Of a DNA stretch of 64,000 bases, positions 31,043-39,979 are shown one piece after another. A program made the position numbers and the translations under genes. The DNA comes from Paracoccus shandongensis. GTDB taxonomy: Bacteria; Pseudomonadota; Alphaproteobacteria; Rhodobacterales; Rhodobacteraceae. The stretch lies in assembly GCF_017315735.1 (NCBI RefSeq), contig NZ_JAFLRK010000005.1:88162-152161 (forward strand), in the 5' to 3' direction. The first letter of the stretch is position 1, and every line of letters starts with the position of its first letter. The notes under the pieces were generated by a model. It saw nothing but the letters and a program-made list of their open reading frames with translations, was not told the DNA's origin and searched no databases.

Positions 31043-31402
31043 ATGCTGAAATACACCGAAGACCACGAATGGCTGCGTGCCGAGGGCGACGAGATCGTCG
31101 TCGGCATCACCCCCCACGCCAGCGAGCAGCTGGGCGATGTCGTCTTCATCGAACTGCCCGAGGAAGGCCGCGAGGTCGCGGCCGGGGACGAGGTCGTGGT
31201 GATCGAATCCGTGAAGGCGGCATCCGACATCGCGGCCCCCGTGGCGGGCGTGATCACGGCGGTGAATACGGCCCTGGCCGATGCGCCGGGCCAGGTGAAC
31301 GACGACGCGCTGACGGCCTGGTTCTTCCGCATCAAGCCCACGGATGCGAGCGCCATGGACGGCTTCATGGACGAGGATGCCTATCAGGCGCTGATCGGCT
31401 GA
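31043..31402 (+). CDS. gcvH: Glycine cleavage H protein (lipoyl carrier)
   Basis: 119 residues, the usual size. The lipoylated lysine is Lys58 in the ESVKAASD motif, and the opening [17 protein letters not shown] is typical. It carries the aminomethyl group between GcvP, GcvT and the lipoamide dehydrogenase. It lies between gcvT and gcvP and ends 6 bases before a GC hairpin and repeat box that separate it from gcvP by 80 bases. Confidence 0.96.
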   Translation: MLKYTEDHEWLRAEGDEIVVGITPHASEQLGDVVFIELPEEGREVAAGDEVVVIESVKAASDIAAPVAGVITAVNTALADAPGQVNDDALTAWFFRIKPTDASAMDGFMDEDAYQALIG

Positions 31403-31408
31403 TGTCGC

Positions 31409-31457
31409 CCGGGGGCTGTCTGCCCCCGGACCCCGAGGATATTTGGACCAAGGTGAA
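31409..31457 (+). repeat. Dispersed hairpin plus AGGATATTT box, copy 3 (between gcvH and gcvP)
   Basis: A perfect hairpin with 8-base arms CCGGGGGC (31409-31416) and GCCCCCGG (31422-31429) is followed by ACCCCG and then AGGATATTT, GGA, CCAAGGTGAA at 31436-31457. It lies 25 bases before the gcvP start, in the same orientation, and its GTG at 31453 is in frame with gcvP. Function unknown. Confidence 0.75.
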
Positions 31458-31482
31458 GATGCATCTTGGAGAGATGGCGACG

Positions 31483-34317
31483 ATGACCCGCTGGACACCC
31501 ACCGACTACAACCCCGACGATTTCGCGAACCGCCGCCATATCGGGCCCTCGCCCGCCGAGATGGCCGAGATGCTGAAGGCCGTCGGCGCCGACAGCCTGG
31601 ACGCGCTGATCGACCAGACCGTGCCCGCCGCGATCCGGCAGGACGCGGCGCTGGACTGGCCCGCTCTGTCCGAGGCAGCACTTCTGGACCGGATGCGGCA
31701 GGTCGCGGCGAAGAACACGGTGATGACCAGCCTGATCGGCCAAGGCTATTACGGCACCGTCACGCCGCCCGCGATCCAGCGCAACATCCTGGAAAACCCG
31801 GCCTGGTACACGGCCTATACCCCCTATCAGCCGGAAATCGCGCAAGGGCGGCTGGAGGCGCTGCTGAATTTCCAGACCATGGTGGCCGACCTGACGGGGC
31901 TGCCGGTGGCGAACGCCAGCCTGCTGGACGAGGCGACGGCGGCGGCCGAGGCGATGGCCATGGCCCGGCGGCAGTCGAAGTCCAGGGCGGATGCCTTCTT
32001 CGTGGCCCATGACCTGCATCCGCAGACCATCGCCGTGATCGAGACGCGGGCCGCGCCGCTGGGCATCCGCATCGTCAAGGCATCCATCGACGATCTGCAG
32101 GCCGATCAGGTCTTTGGCGCGATCTTCCAGTATCCGGGCACCTATGGCCACATCCGCGACCTGACGCCCGAGATTTCGGCCCTGCACGCGGCGGGTGCGC
32201 TGGCCGTGGTGGCGACCGACCTGCTGGCGCTGTGCCTGCTGAAGGCGCCGGGCGAGATGGGCGCCGACATCGCCGTGGGATCCGCGCAACGCTTTGGGGT
32301 GCCGATGGGTTATGGCGGGCCGCACGCGGCCTTCATGTCCTGCCGAGACGATCTGAAGCGCGCCATGCCGGGCCGGATCGTCGGCGTTTCCATCGACGCC
32401 AAGGGCAACAAGGCCTATCGCCTGTCGCTGCAAACCCGCGAGCAGCATATCCGGCGCGAGAAGGCCACGTCGAACGTCTGCACCGCGCAGGCGCTGCTGG
32501 CGGTGATGGCGTCCTTCTATGCGGTCTTCCACGGCCCCGTCGGCCTGCGCGCCATCGCGCAGCGGGTGCATCTGCACGCGGTCACGGTGGCCGATGCCCT
32601 GCGCACGGCGGGGGCCGATGTTGCGCCGGAGGCCTTCTTCGACACGATCACTGTCAAGGTGGGCGTGGGCCAGGCGGGGATCCTCGCCGCCGCGCGCCAT
32701 CGCGGCATCAACCTGCGCAAGGTCGGCCGCGACCGCGTGGGCATCAGCGTGGATGAAACCACCGACGCGGGCGTGATCACGCGGCTGCTGGACGCCTTCG
32801 GCATCTCTGACACCGCCGCGCCCGCGACGGCACCGGCCATCCCCGACGCCCTGCTGCGCGAGTCGGATTACCTGACCCATCCGGTCTTCCACATGAACCG
32901 CGCGGAATCCGAGATGATGCGCTATATGCGCCGCTTGTCGGACCGCGACCTGGCGCTGGACCGGGCAATGATCCCGCTGGGTTCCTGCACCATGAAGCTG
33001 AACGCCGCGGCCGAGATGATGCCGATCACCTGGCCGGAATTCGGGGCGCTGCACCCCTTTGCCCCCGCCGATCAGGCGGCAGGCTATGCCGAGGCTATCG
33101 CGGATCTGACGGAAAAGCTGTGCCGGATCACCGGATATGACGCCTTTTCCATGCAGCCCAACAGCGGCGCGCAGGGGGAATATGCGGGGCTGCTGACCAT
33201 CGCCGCCTATCACCGCGCGCGTGGCGAGGATCGGGATGTCTGCCTGATCCCCGTCAGCGCCCATGGCACCAACCCGGCCAGCGCGCAGATGTGCGGGATG
33301 AAGGTCGTGGTGGTGAAATCGGCCCCCAACGGCGACATCGACCTTGAGGATTTCGCGGACAAGGCGGCCAAGGCGGGCGACCGGCTGGCGGCGGTGATGA
33401 TCACCTATCCCAGCACGCATGGCGTCTTCGAGGACACGGTGCGCGAGGTTTGCGACATCACCCACCGGCATGGCGGCCAGGTCTATATCGACGGGGCCAA
33501 CATGAACGCGCTGGTCGGGCTGGTGAAGCCCGGAGAGATCGGCGGCGACGTGAGCCACCTGAACCTGCACAAGACCTTCGCCATTCCCCATGGCGGCGGC
33601 GGCCCGGGCATGGGGCCGATCGGGGTGAAATCGCATCTGGCGCCCTTCCTGCCGGGCGATCCGCAGACGGGTGAGGGCGCGGTCAGCGCGGCGCCCTATG
33701 GGTCGGCGTCGATCCTGCTGATCTCATGGGCCTATTGCCTGATGATGGGGGGCGCGGGGCTGACGCAGGCCACGCGGGTGGCGATCCTGAACGCAAACTA
33801 TATCGCGTCGCGTCTGGCCGGGGCCTATCCGATCCTGTTCATGGGCAACCGGGGGCGGGTCGCGCATGAATGCATCATCGACACGCGGCCCTTCGCCGAA
33901 CACGGCGTCACCGTGGACGACATCGCCAAGCGCCTGATCGACAATGGCTTCCATGCGCCGACGATGAGCTGGCCGGTCGCGGGCACGCTGATGGTCGAGC
34001 CGACCGAGTCGGAAACCAAGGCCGAGATCGACCGCTTCATCACCGCCCTGCTGGCGATCCGGGACGAGATCACGGACGTGGCCGAAGGCCGCATCGCCGC
34101 CGATCAAAGCCCCCTGCGCCACGCCCCCCACACGGTCGAGGATCTGGTGGCCGACTGGGACCGCGCCTATTCGCGCGAACAGGGCTGCTTCCCGGCGGGC
34201 GCCTTCCGGGTGGACAAGTACTGGCCGCCGGTGGGCCGGGTGGACAACGCCTATGGCGACCGCAACCTGGTCTGCACCTGCCCGCCGCTGGAAAGTTACG
34301 CTGAGGCAGCGGAATAG
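31483..34317 (+). CDS. gcvP: Glycine dehydrogenase (decarboxylating), P protein
   Basis: 944 residues, single-chain P protein of the fused type. It decarboxylates glycine with pyridoxal phosphate and loads the aminomethyl group on GcvH. The N-terminal half has [14 protein letters not shown] and [10 protein letters not shown]; the cofactor lysine sits in [19 protein letters not shown] around residue 700. I chose the ATG at 31483, about nine bases after TTGGAGAG; an ATG at 31474 is too close to that site, and a GTG at 31453 belongs to the repeat box. Completes gcvTHP. Confidence 0.95.
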   Translation: MTRWTPTDYNPDDFANRRHIGPSPAEMAEMLKAVGADSLDALIDQTVPAAIRQDAALDWPALSEAALLDRMRQVAAKNTVMTSLIGQGYYGTVTPPAIQRNILENPAWYTAYTPYQPEIAQGRLEALLNFQTMVADLTGLPVANASLLDEATAAAEAMAMARRQSKSRADAFFVAHDLHPQTIAVIETRAAPLGIRIVKASIDDLQADQVFGAIFQYPGTYGHIRDLTPEISALHAAGALAVVATDLLALCLLKAPGEMGADIAVGSAQRFGVPMGYGGPHAAFMSCRDDLKRAMPGRIVGVSIDAKGNKAYRLSLQTREQHIRREKATSNVCTAQALLAVMASFYAVFHGPVGLRAIAQRVHLHAVTVADALRTAGADVAPEAFFDTITVKVGVGQAGILAAARHRGINLRKVGRDRVGISVDETTDAGVITRLLDAFGISDTAAPATAPAIPDALLRESDYLTHPVFHMNRAESEMMRYMRRLSDRDLALDRAMIPLGSCTMKLNAAAEMMPITWPEFGALHPFAPADQAAGYAEAIADLTEKLCRITGYDAFSMQPNSGAQGEYAGLLTIAAYHRARGEDRDVCLIPVSAHGTNPASAQMCGMKVVVVKSAPNGDIDLEDFADKAAKAGDRLAAVMITYPSTHGVFEDTVREVCDITHRHGGQVYIDGANMNALVGLVKPGEIGGDVSHLNLHKTFAIPHGGGGPGMGPIGVKSHLAPFLPGDPQTGEGAVSAAPYGSASILLISWAYCLMMGGAGLTQATRVAILNANYIASRLAGAYPILFMGNRGRVAHECIIDTRPFAEHGVTVDDIAKRLIDNGFHAPTMSWPVAGTLMVEPTESETKAEIDRFITALLAIRDEITDVAEGRIAADQSPLRHAPHTVEDLVADWDRAYSREQGCFPAGAFRVDKYWPPVGRVDNAYGDRNLVCTCPPLESYAEAAE

Positions 34318-34377
34318 GCACGGTGGCTTGAACGGCATCGTCGCGGCCTCATATCCTTGTGGACACAGGAGGCCGCG

Positions 34378-34818
34378 ATGTCGTCCAGAAAGATCGTCTG
34401 TCTGTCCTGCGCGCAGACCAACCGCGTTCCCGCCGAGCGGCTGGACGCACAGCCCAGATGCGGCACCTGCGGCGCGCCGCTGATGCCCGGAAAGCCCGTG
34501 GCCGTCGATCCGGCGACGCTGGAAAAGGCCGCCCGCACCGATCAGGTGCCGCTTCTGGTGGATTTCTGGGCGCCCTGGTGCGGTCCCTGCCGGATGACGG
34601 CGCCGGAATTCGACAAGGCGGCCGCCGCGCTGAAGGGCCGCACCCGGCTGGCCAAGATCGACACGCAAAGCCATCCCGAAGCGTCAAGCCGCTGGAACAT
34701 CCGCGGCATCCCGGCCTTCATCCTGTTCCGCGACGGCCGGGAAATCACCCGGCAGGCGGGCGCCCGTCCCGCCGCCGACCTGGTTCGCCTGGCCGAAGGG
34801 GCCGTTTCCGCCGGCTAG
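34378..34818 (+). CDS. trxC: Thioredoxin 2-type protein TrxC
   Basis: 146 residues. An N-terminal zinc ribbon has Cys8, Cys11, Cys28 and Cys31, followed by a thioredoxin fold with the active site WCGPC (Cys68, Cys71). This matches thioredoxin 2, a cytosolic reductant induced in oxidative stress and stabilised by zinc. GAGGCCGCG precedes the ATG at 34378. It is 60 bases after gcvP and could be cotranscribed. No OxyR site was recognised. Convergent with argC, 10 bases apart. Confidence 0.93.
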   Translation: MSSRKIVCLSCAQTNRVPAERLDAQPRCGTCGAPLMPGKPVAVDPATLEKAARTDQVPLLVDFWAPWCGPCRMTAPEFDKAAAALKGRTRLAKIDTQSHPEASSRWNIRGIPAFILFRDGREITRQAGARPAADLVRLAEGAVSAG

Positions 34819-34828
34819 GGTCAGGGGA

Positions 34829-35740
34829 TCACAGCCCCGCGCTTTCCTGGGCCCCCAGCATGATGTTGAGGTTCTGGACCGCAGCACCCGAGGCCCCCTT
34901 GCCCAGGTTGTCCAGCACCGCCACGACCGTCGCGCAGCCGTTCTGCGCGTCGCCCTGCACGGTGATGCGCAGGCGGTTGGTGCCATTCAGATCCGTCGGC
35001 ACGATGCGCGCGCCGCTGCCCGCCGCCACCTCGATGAACCGCTGCCCGGCGTAATGATCGGCCAGGGCAGCGGTCAGGCTGTCCAGCGTCCGCCGGTTGT
35101 CCAGGAACAGCGGCACCTGCACAGCCATCCCTTGGGCAAAGTTACCGACCGAGGGCGCGAAGATCGGCTGCCGGGACAGGCCGGCATGGGCCATGATTTC
35201 CGGGATGTGCTTGTGGCGCTGGTTCAGGCCATAGACGAAATGGGCGGGGGCCGCGCCTTCCTCGTATTCCGCGATCAGGGCCTTGCCGCCGCCGGTATAG
35301 CCGCTGACCGCGTTGATCGTCAGCGCCTCGTCCGGCGCGATCAGCCCCGCCGCGACCAGGGGCGCCAGGATCGCGATGGCGCCGGTGGAATAGCAGCCGG
35401 GGTTGCTGACCAGCCGGGCGCCTGCGACCCGGTCCCGCGCGCCCGCGTTCAGTTCCGGGAACCCGAAGGCCCAGGCCGGATCCACCCGATGCGCGGTGGA
35501 TGCGTCGATGATCCGCGTGTCCCCGTCGGCGGCCAGGGCCGCCGCCTCGCGCGCGGCATCGTCGGGCAGGCACAGGATCGCCACGTCGGCCTGTTGGAAC
35601 GCCTCGCGCCGGGCGCTGGCATCCTTGCGGCGGTCGGGGTCGATCTGGATCAGGCGGATGTCATCGCGCGGTGCCAGCCGCTCGCGGATTTGCAGGCCCG
35701 TCGTGCCTGCCTCGCCGTCGATGAAAACGCTGTATGCCAT
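34829..35740 (-). CDS. argC: N-acetyl-gamma-glutamyl-phosphate reductase
   Basis: 303 residues of the short (type 2) ArgC, which reduces N-acetylglutamyl phosphate to the semialdehyde in arginine synthesis using NADPH. The nucleotide loop is [15 protein letters not shown], the catalytic cysteine lies in [12 protein letters not shown], and [16 protein letters not shown] and [12 protein letters not shown] follow. ATG at 35740. It stands alone on the minus strand, downstream of the DUF779/topoisomerase pair but separated by 55 bases. Confidence 0.95.
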   Translation of the reverse strand: MAYSVFIDGEAGTTGLQIRERLAPRDDIRLIQIDPDRRKDASARREAFQQADVAILCLPDDAAREAAALAADGDTRIIDASTAHRVDPAWAFGFPELNAGARDRVAGARLVSNPGCYSTGAIAILAPLVAAGLIAPDEALTINAVSGYTGGGKALIAEYEEGAAPAHFVYGLNQRHKHIPEIMAHAGLSRQPIFAPSVGNFAQGMAVQVPLFLDNRRTLDSLTAALADHYAGQRFIEVAAGSGARIVPTDLNGTNRLRITVQGDAQNGCATVVAVLDNLGKGASGAAVQNLNIMLGAQESAGL

Positions 35741-35795
35741 GATCCGACCCCCGATGATGTCGGGGCGTTATAGGGGACCGGCGACCCCCTGCCAA

Positions 35796-36125
35796 TCAGA
35801 TCCGGCAGATTTCCGACCGGGTGAGGAACCGCTTTTCCCGCCCGTTGTCCAGGCTGAACATGCCGCCGCGCCCGGGCACCACGTCGATGATCAGATCCGT
35901 ATGCGCCCAGGCCTCGGCCTGGGAGGCGCTGATATAGAAGGGCGCGCCGCCGATCTCGCCCAGCTTCACGTCGCGTTCGCCCACGCGGAAATCGCCCTGC
36001 GGATAGCACATGGGCGAGGATCCGTCGCAGCAGCCGCCCGACTGGTGGAACAGGACCGGGCCGTGATCGGCCACGATCTCGGCGATCAGGTCCAGGGCGG
36101 CGGGGGTGGCTGTGACCGTGCTCAT
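35796..36125 (-). CDS. DUF779 protein
   Basis: 109 residues of the DUF779 family, which is often found beside aldehyde dehydrogenases of the acetaldehyde/alcohol type, as here. The Cys-rich segment SGGCCDGSSPMCYPQGDF is the signature and could bind metal. The function is not established. The ATG overlaps the stop of the topoisomerase gene (ATGA), so the two are coupled, which is odd if DUF779 belongs with the dehydrogenase at 37311-38837. Confidence 0.8.
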   Translation of the reverse strand: MSTVTATPAALDLIAEIVADHGPVLFHQSGGCCDGSSPMCYPQGDFRVGERDVKLGEIGGAPFYISASQAEAWAHTDLIIDVVPGRGGMFSLDNGREKRFLTRSEICRI

Positions 36126-37180
36126 GGCTTCAACCTTTTCTTCAGGAATTCCAGCACCTGCCGCTCCTCGGGGCGCAGGCCGGGTTGTTCCAGATCGTCG
36201 GCGATTTCGTCCTGCAATTCCAGCTTCAATTCGCGGGCCAGATAGGCGTCGATCACCTCGGGGTGGACATAGCACTTGCGGCAGATCGTGGGCGTGTTGC
36301 CAAGGCGGCTGGCGACACGCTCGATCGCGTCGCAGATGTTGCGCTTGGCGGCCGCCTGGCTGTCGCAGGCCTCGTATTCCATCAGCGCCAGGGCGGCCAG
36401 GACGGTGCCGGTCCAGGTGCGGAAATCCTTGGCAGTGACGTTCTGGCCGGAAATCTCGCGCAGGTAGGCGTTCACCTCGGTCGAGGTGACCTTCTGCCGC
36501 GCGCCGTCCTCGTCCAGATACTGGAACAGGTGCTGGCCGGGGATGTCCTGGGCGGCGCGCACGATGCGCGCCACGCGCCGGTCCCTCAGGCCCAGGTTCC
36601 ATTCCTTGCCCGATTTGCCCTTGAAGCGGAAGCGGACCTCGTTCCCGTCGATCTTCACATGCCGGTCGCGCAGGGTGGTCAACCCGTGGGACTTGTTCTG
36701 CTTGGCGTAATCCAGGTTGCCCACCCGGATCATGGTGTTTTCCAGCAGATGCACCACCGTCGCCAGCACCTTTTCGGCGGGCATCCCGCGCCGGGACATG
36801 TCCTGGTCCACGCGCGCCCGGATCTGCGGCAGGGCATGGGCGAAGTCCAGCATGTGGTCGTATTTGGCGCTGTCGCGGACCGCGCGGAAATCGGGGTGGT
36901 AACGGTATTGCTTGCGGCCCTTCTCGTCCCGGCCGGTGGCCTGGATATGGCCGCGCGGATCGGGGCAGATCCAGACATCGGCATAGGCGGGCGGGATGGC
37001 CAGCGATGCCAGCCGCGCGCGTTCGGCCTTGTCGGTGATCGCCTTGCCATCCGGGCCGCGATAGACAAACCCCTTGCCGGACCTTCGCCGCGTGATCCCC
37101 GGCATGTCGTCGTTGACATAAACCAGCCCCGCTTCCTTCGCGGCGTCGCGGGGGTCGGAGATGACGGCGTCCTTGGGCAT
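36122..37180 (-). CDS. DNA topoisomerase IB (poxvirus type)
   Basis: 352 residues of the bacterial type IB topoisomerase, which relaxes both positive and negative supercoils by a 3'-phosphotyrosine intermediate and needs no ATP or metal. The family motifs IPPAYADVWICP, ATGRDEKGRKQYRYHP, RVGNLDYAKQNKSHGLTTL and KDFRTWTGTVLA are all present. The active-site Tyr is in TICRKCYVHPEV near the C-terminus. It is inserted between an aldehyde dehydrogenase and its usual partner DUF779. Start at 37180. Confidence 0.93.
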   Translation of the reverse strand: MPKDAVISDPRDAAKEAGLVYVNDDMPGITRRRSGKGFVYRGPDGKAITDKAERARLASLAIPPAYADVWICPDPRGHIQATGRDEKGRKQYRYHPDFRAVRDSAKYDHMLDFAHALPQIRARVDQDMSRRGMPAEKVLATVVHLLENTMIRVGNLDYAKQNKSHGLTTLRDRHVKIDGNEVRFRFKGKSGKEWNLGLRDRRVARIVRAAQDIPGQHLFQYLDEDGARQKVTSTEVNAYLREISGQNVTAKDFRTWTGTVLAALALMEYEACDSQAAAKRNICDAIERVASRLGNTPTICRKCYVHPEVIDAYLARELKLELQDEIADDLEQPGLRPEERQVLEFLKKRLKP

Positions 37181-37278
37181 GGGAAGAACCAGAAGCGGGT
37201 GGCTTCCGGTTCAACGCCGCACCCGGCGGATGGTTGCGCCCTGGCGGGAAGGACAGGCGCCCGGCCCCCGGCGCGGCT

Positions 37279-37307
37279 GGACGGGCCGGGTTCGCCCCGG
37301 CCCGTCC
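37279..37307 (-). terminator. Hairpin after the aldehyde dehydrogenase gene
   Basis: Perfect 12-base arms GGACGGGCCGGG and CCCGGCCCGTCC with a five-base loop, three bases after the dehydrogenase stop on the minus strand. There is no T-run, so it may act as a processing or Rho-supported site. Likely end of the dehydrogenase transcript. Confidence 0.6.
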
Positions 37308-37310
37308 GTT

Positions 37311-38837
37311 TCAGAAGAAGCCCAGCTTCTTGGGCGAGTAGCTGACCAGCATGTTCTTGGTCTGCTGGTAATGGTCCAGCATCATCTTGTGGTTTTCGCG
37401 CCCGATGCCCGACTGCTTGTAGCCGCCGAAGGCCGCGTGGGCCGGATAGGCGTGATAGCAGTTGGTCCAGACCCGGCCCGCCTTGATCGCGCGGCCGAAG
37501 CGGTAGCAGGTGTTGGCCTCGCGCGACCAGATGCCCGCGCCCAGGCCATACAGCGTGTCATTGGCGATCGACAGCGCCTCGTCCTGGTCCTTGAAGGTGG
37601 TCACCGACACCACGGGGCCGAAGATCTCCTCCTGGAAGATGCGCATCTTGTTGTTGCCGCGGAACACGGTCGGCTTGATGTAATAGCCGCCCGACAGTTC
37701 CCCGCCGTGATCCGCCGCCTCGCCGCCGATCAGCACCTCGGCCCCTTCCTTGCGGCCGATGTCGAAATAGGAAAGGATCTTTTCCTTCTGTTCCGACGAG
37801 GCCTGGGCGCCGACCATGGTGGCGCTGTCGCGCGGGTCGCCCAGCTTGATCGCCTCGACGCGCTTGAGCGCGCGTTCCATGAAGCGGTCATAGATGGATT
37901 CGTGGATCAGGGCGCGCGACGGGCAGGTGCAGACCTCGCCCTGGTTCAGCGCGAACATCACGAAGCCTTCGATGGCCTTGTCGAAGAAATCGTCGTCCTC
38001 GCGGCAGACATCCTCGAAGAAGATGTTGGGGGACTTGCCGCCCAGTTCCAGCGTCACCGGAATCAGGTTTTCCGACGCATATTGCATGATCAGCCGCCCG
38101 GTGGTGGTTTCCCCGGTAAAGGCGATCTTGGCGATGCGCGGATTGGACGCCAGCGGCTTGCCCGCTTCCAGGCCGAAGCCGTTCACGATGTTCAGCACGC
38201 CCGGCGGCAGCAGGTCGGAAATCAGATCGGCAAAGATCATGATGGTGGCAGGGGTCTGTTCGGCGGGCTTCAGCACCACGCAGTTGCCCGCGGCCAGCGC
38301 CGGGGCCAGCTTCCACACCGCCATCAGCAGCGGGAAGTTCCAGGGGATGATCTGGCCCACCACGCCCAGCGGTTCGTGGAAGTGATAGGCGACCGTGTCG
38401 TGGTCGATTTCCGAAATCCCGCCTTCCTGCGCGCGCAGCACGCCCGCGAAATAGCGGAAATGGTCGATGCCCAGCGGCAGGTCGGCGGCCATCGTTTCCC
38501 GGATCGGCTTGCCGTTGTCCCAGGTTTCGGCGGTGGCCAGCAGTTCCAGGTTCTGTTCCATCCGGTCGGCGATGCGGTTCAGGATCAGCGACCGTTCCGC
38601 AGGCGACGTCTGGCCCCATTTGTCCTTGGCGGCGTGGGCCGCATCCAGCGCGGCCTCGATGTCGCTGGCGTCGGACCGGGCGATCTCGCCGATGGCGGCG
38701 CCGGTGATGGGGGTGGTGTTGGTGAAATAGCGGCCCGCCTTGGGCGCGACCCACTGGCCGCCGATGAAGTTGTCGTAACGCTTGGCAAAGGGCATCACGC
38801 CCACGCCCTTGAACTCGTGCGTCTGGTCGTTCGGCAT
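37311..38837 (-). CDS. NAD-dependent aldehyde dehydrogenase (acetaldehyde type)
   Basis: 508 residues of the class that oxidises acetaldehyde and other short aldehydes in ethanol-oxidising bacteria (ExaC/AldA-like). It has the cofactor motifs [20 protein letters not shown] and FTGETTTG, the catalytic Glu in LELGGKSPN and the catalytic Cys in [20 protein letters not shown] lies ahead of the ATG at 38837. It follows a Fis-type regulator gene and a 20-bp palindrome, so expression is probably induced by alcohol or aldehyde. It fits the PQQ alcohol/aldehyde theme of the window. Confidence 0.92.
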   Translation of the reverse strand: MPNDQTHEFKGVGVMPFAKRYDNFIGGQWVAPKAGRYFTNTTPITGAAIGEIARSDASDIEAALDAAHAAKDKWGQTSPAERSLILNRIADRMEQNLELLATAETWDNGKPIRETMAADLPLGIDHFRYFAGVLRAQEGGISEIDHDTVAYHFHEPLGVVGQIIPWNFPLLMAVWKLAPALAAGNCVVLKPAEQTPATIMIFADLISDLLPPGVLNIVNGFGLEAGKPLASNPRIAKIAFTGETTTGRLIMQYASENLIPVTLELGGKSPNIFFEDVCREDDDFFDKAIEGFVMFALNQGEVCTCPSRALIHESIYDRFMERALKRVEAIKLGDPRDSATMVGAQASSEQKEKILSYFDIGRKEGAEVLIGGEAADHGGELSGGYYIKPTVFRGNNKMRIFQEEIFGPVVSVTTFKDQDEALSIANDTLYGLGAGIWSREANTCYRFGRAIKAGRVWTNCYHAYPAHAAFGGYKQSGIGRENHKMMLDHYQQTKNMLVSYSPKKLGFF

Positions 38838-38914
38838 CGTTTCCTCCTCTGGGTACCGCCCGGAGTCTCTCCCTCTCCGGGTATGGGTGACAGCTTGGCG
38901 CTTGGGCGATTCGT

Positions 38915-38930
38915 TGCAAGCGGCTTTCCC
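38915..38930 (-). promoter_or_regulatory. Possible sigma-54 -24/-12 promoter for the aldehyde dehydrogenase
   Basis: On the minus strand GGGAAAGCCGCTTGCA has GG and GC exactly 10 bases apart and a perfect TTGCA at -12. Three positions of the -24 box differ from consensus. It would start a leader of about 67 bases before the gene. Weak to moderate candidate. Confidence 0.35.
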
Positions 38931-38947
38931 GCGCCGCAGCCCCGGCC

Positions 38948-38967
38948 CTGTCTCACGATTGAGACAG
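38948..38967. promoter_or_regulatory. Perfect 20-bp palindrome upstream of the aldehyde dehydrogenase gene
   Basis: Arms CTGTCTCA and TGAGACAG around CGAT, directly after the stop of the regulator gene and about 110 bases before the dehydrogenase start. This is the size and shape of a dimeric regulator site, most likely for the Fis-type regulator encoded next to it. It may also overlap that gene's terminator. Confidence 0.7.
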
Positions 38968-39912
38968 TCAGCCGTTCTTTTCGCCCAGGCCCAACCGCGC
39001 CATGCGGCGGTAGAGCGTGGCCCGCCCGACCCCCAGGGCGCGCGCCGCCGCCGACACGTTGCCCTCGGCCCGGGCCAGGGCGCGGGCCACGGCGGCGCGT
39101 TCGGCCTTGTCGAACCCGGTCAGGTCGTCGTCGCGGCCCAGAAGGTCGGCGGCGGGGCGCGGGCGGATCGCGCCTTCGCGTTCCAGCCCCAGGGCACGGC
39201 GCGCGGCCCGGGTCGCGCCGATGGCCAGGTCGTCCTTGTCCACGGCCAGCAGCACGGCGGCATCGACCGAATCGCCGGGCGCGACGATGCGGGCGCCCGG
39301 GAAACTGGCGCGGAAGAACATCGCCTCGATCGCGCGGGCGGTCTGGGCCACCTGCGCGCCGATCAGGCGGTTATAGCGTTCGGTCTGGTCGGCCCGCGCG
39401 GAACTGACATCCAGCGCCGCCAGCAGCCGCCCGTCCGGTCCCCAGATCGGCGCGTCCATGCAGGACATCGCCGTGTTGCGGGTGCGGAAATGTTCGCCCC
39501 GGTGGATGGTGATGGGCCGCCCCTCGGCCAAGCAGGTGCCGATGCCGTTGGTGCCCTGGGCGGATTCGGACCAGTCGGCGCCCTGCCACAACCCCCAGTC
39601 CCGGAACTGTTCGGCATCCGCCGCATTCACGCGCTGGTCCAGCACCACGCCATCGGCGTCGGTCAGCAGGACGTTGCAGCCGGACAGGCCGACCAGGTTG
39701 AACAGCTGGTCCAGCTGCGGGGATGCCACGCGCAGGAAATGATCCATCGCCTGGCGGCGGCGGGCCAGTTCGGGCAGGGTCAGGCGCTCGGGGCGGCGCG
39801 CATCCGACGGGTCCAGCCCGTGCTTCAGCAGCGACCGCCGCCAGGACGCGGCAAGGGCAGAGGTCGCGGAATTGGACTGCGACTCTCGGGCGACATGATC
39901 GGCGTGACGCAT
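38968..39912 (-). CDS. AcoR-like GAF/Fis regulator without an AAA+ domain
   Basis: 314 residues. A GAF-type sensor domain covers roughly residues 60-200, with [18 protein letters not shown] and [20 protein letters not shown], both typical of AcoR-class activators of acetoin, ethanol or glycerol pathways. The C-terminal Fis-type helix-turn-helix is clear ([20 protein letters not shown]). The central sigma-54 AAA+ domain with the GAFTGA motif is missing. It therefore cannot drive sigma-54 by itself in the usual way. It lies just upstream of the aldehyde dehydrogenase, in the same direction. Start at ATG 39912. Confidence 0.85.
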   Translation of the reverse strand: MRHADHVARESQSNSATSALAASWRRSLLKHGLDPSDARRPERLTLPELARRRQAMDHFLRVASPQLDQLFNLVGLSGCNVLLTDADGVVLDQRVNAADAEQFRDWGLWQGADWSESAQGTNGIGTCLAEGRPITIHRGEHFRTRNTAMSCMDAPIWGPDGRLLAALDVSSARADQTERYNRLIGAQVAQTARAIEAMFFRASFPGARIVAPGDSVDAAVLLAVDKDDLAIGATRAARRALGLEREGAIRPRPAADLLGRDDDLTGFDKAERAAVARALARAEGNVSAAARALGVGRATLYRRMARLGLGEKNG

Positions 39913-39979
39913 ACCGGGCCGGCTCCTCCTCGGTCGGTAGCGCGGATCATAGCACGCGGGGGTGCGATCCGGCCAAGAA

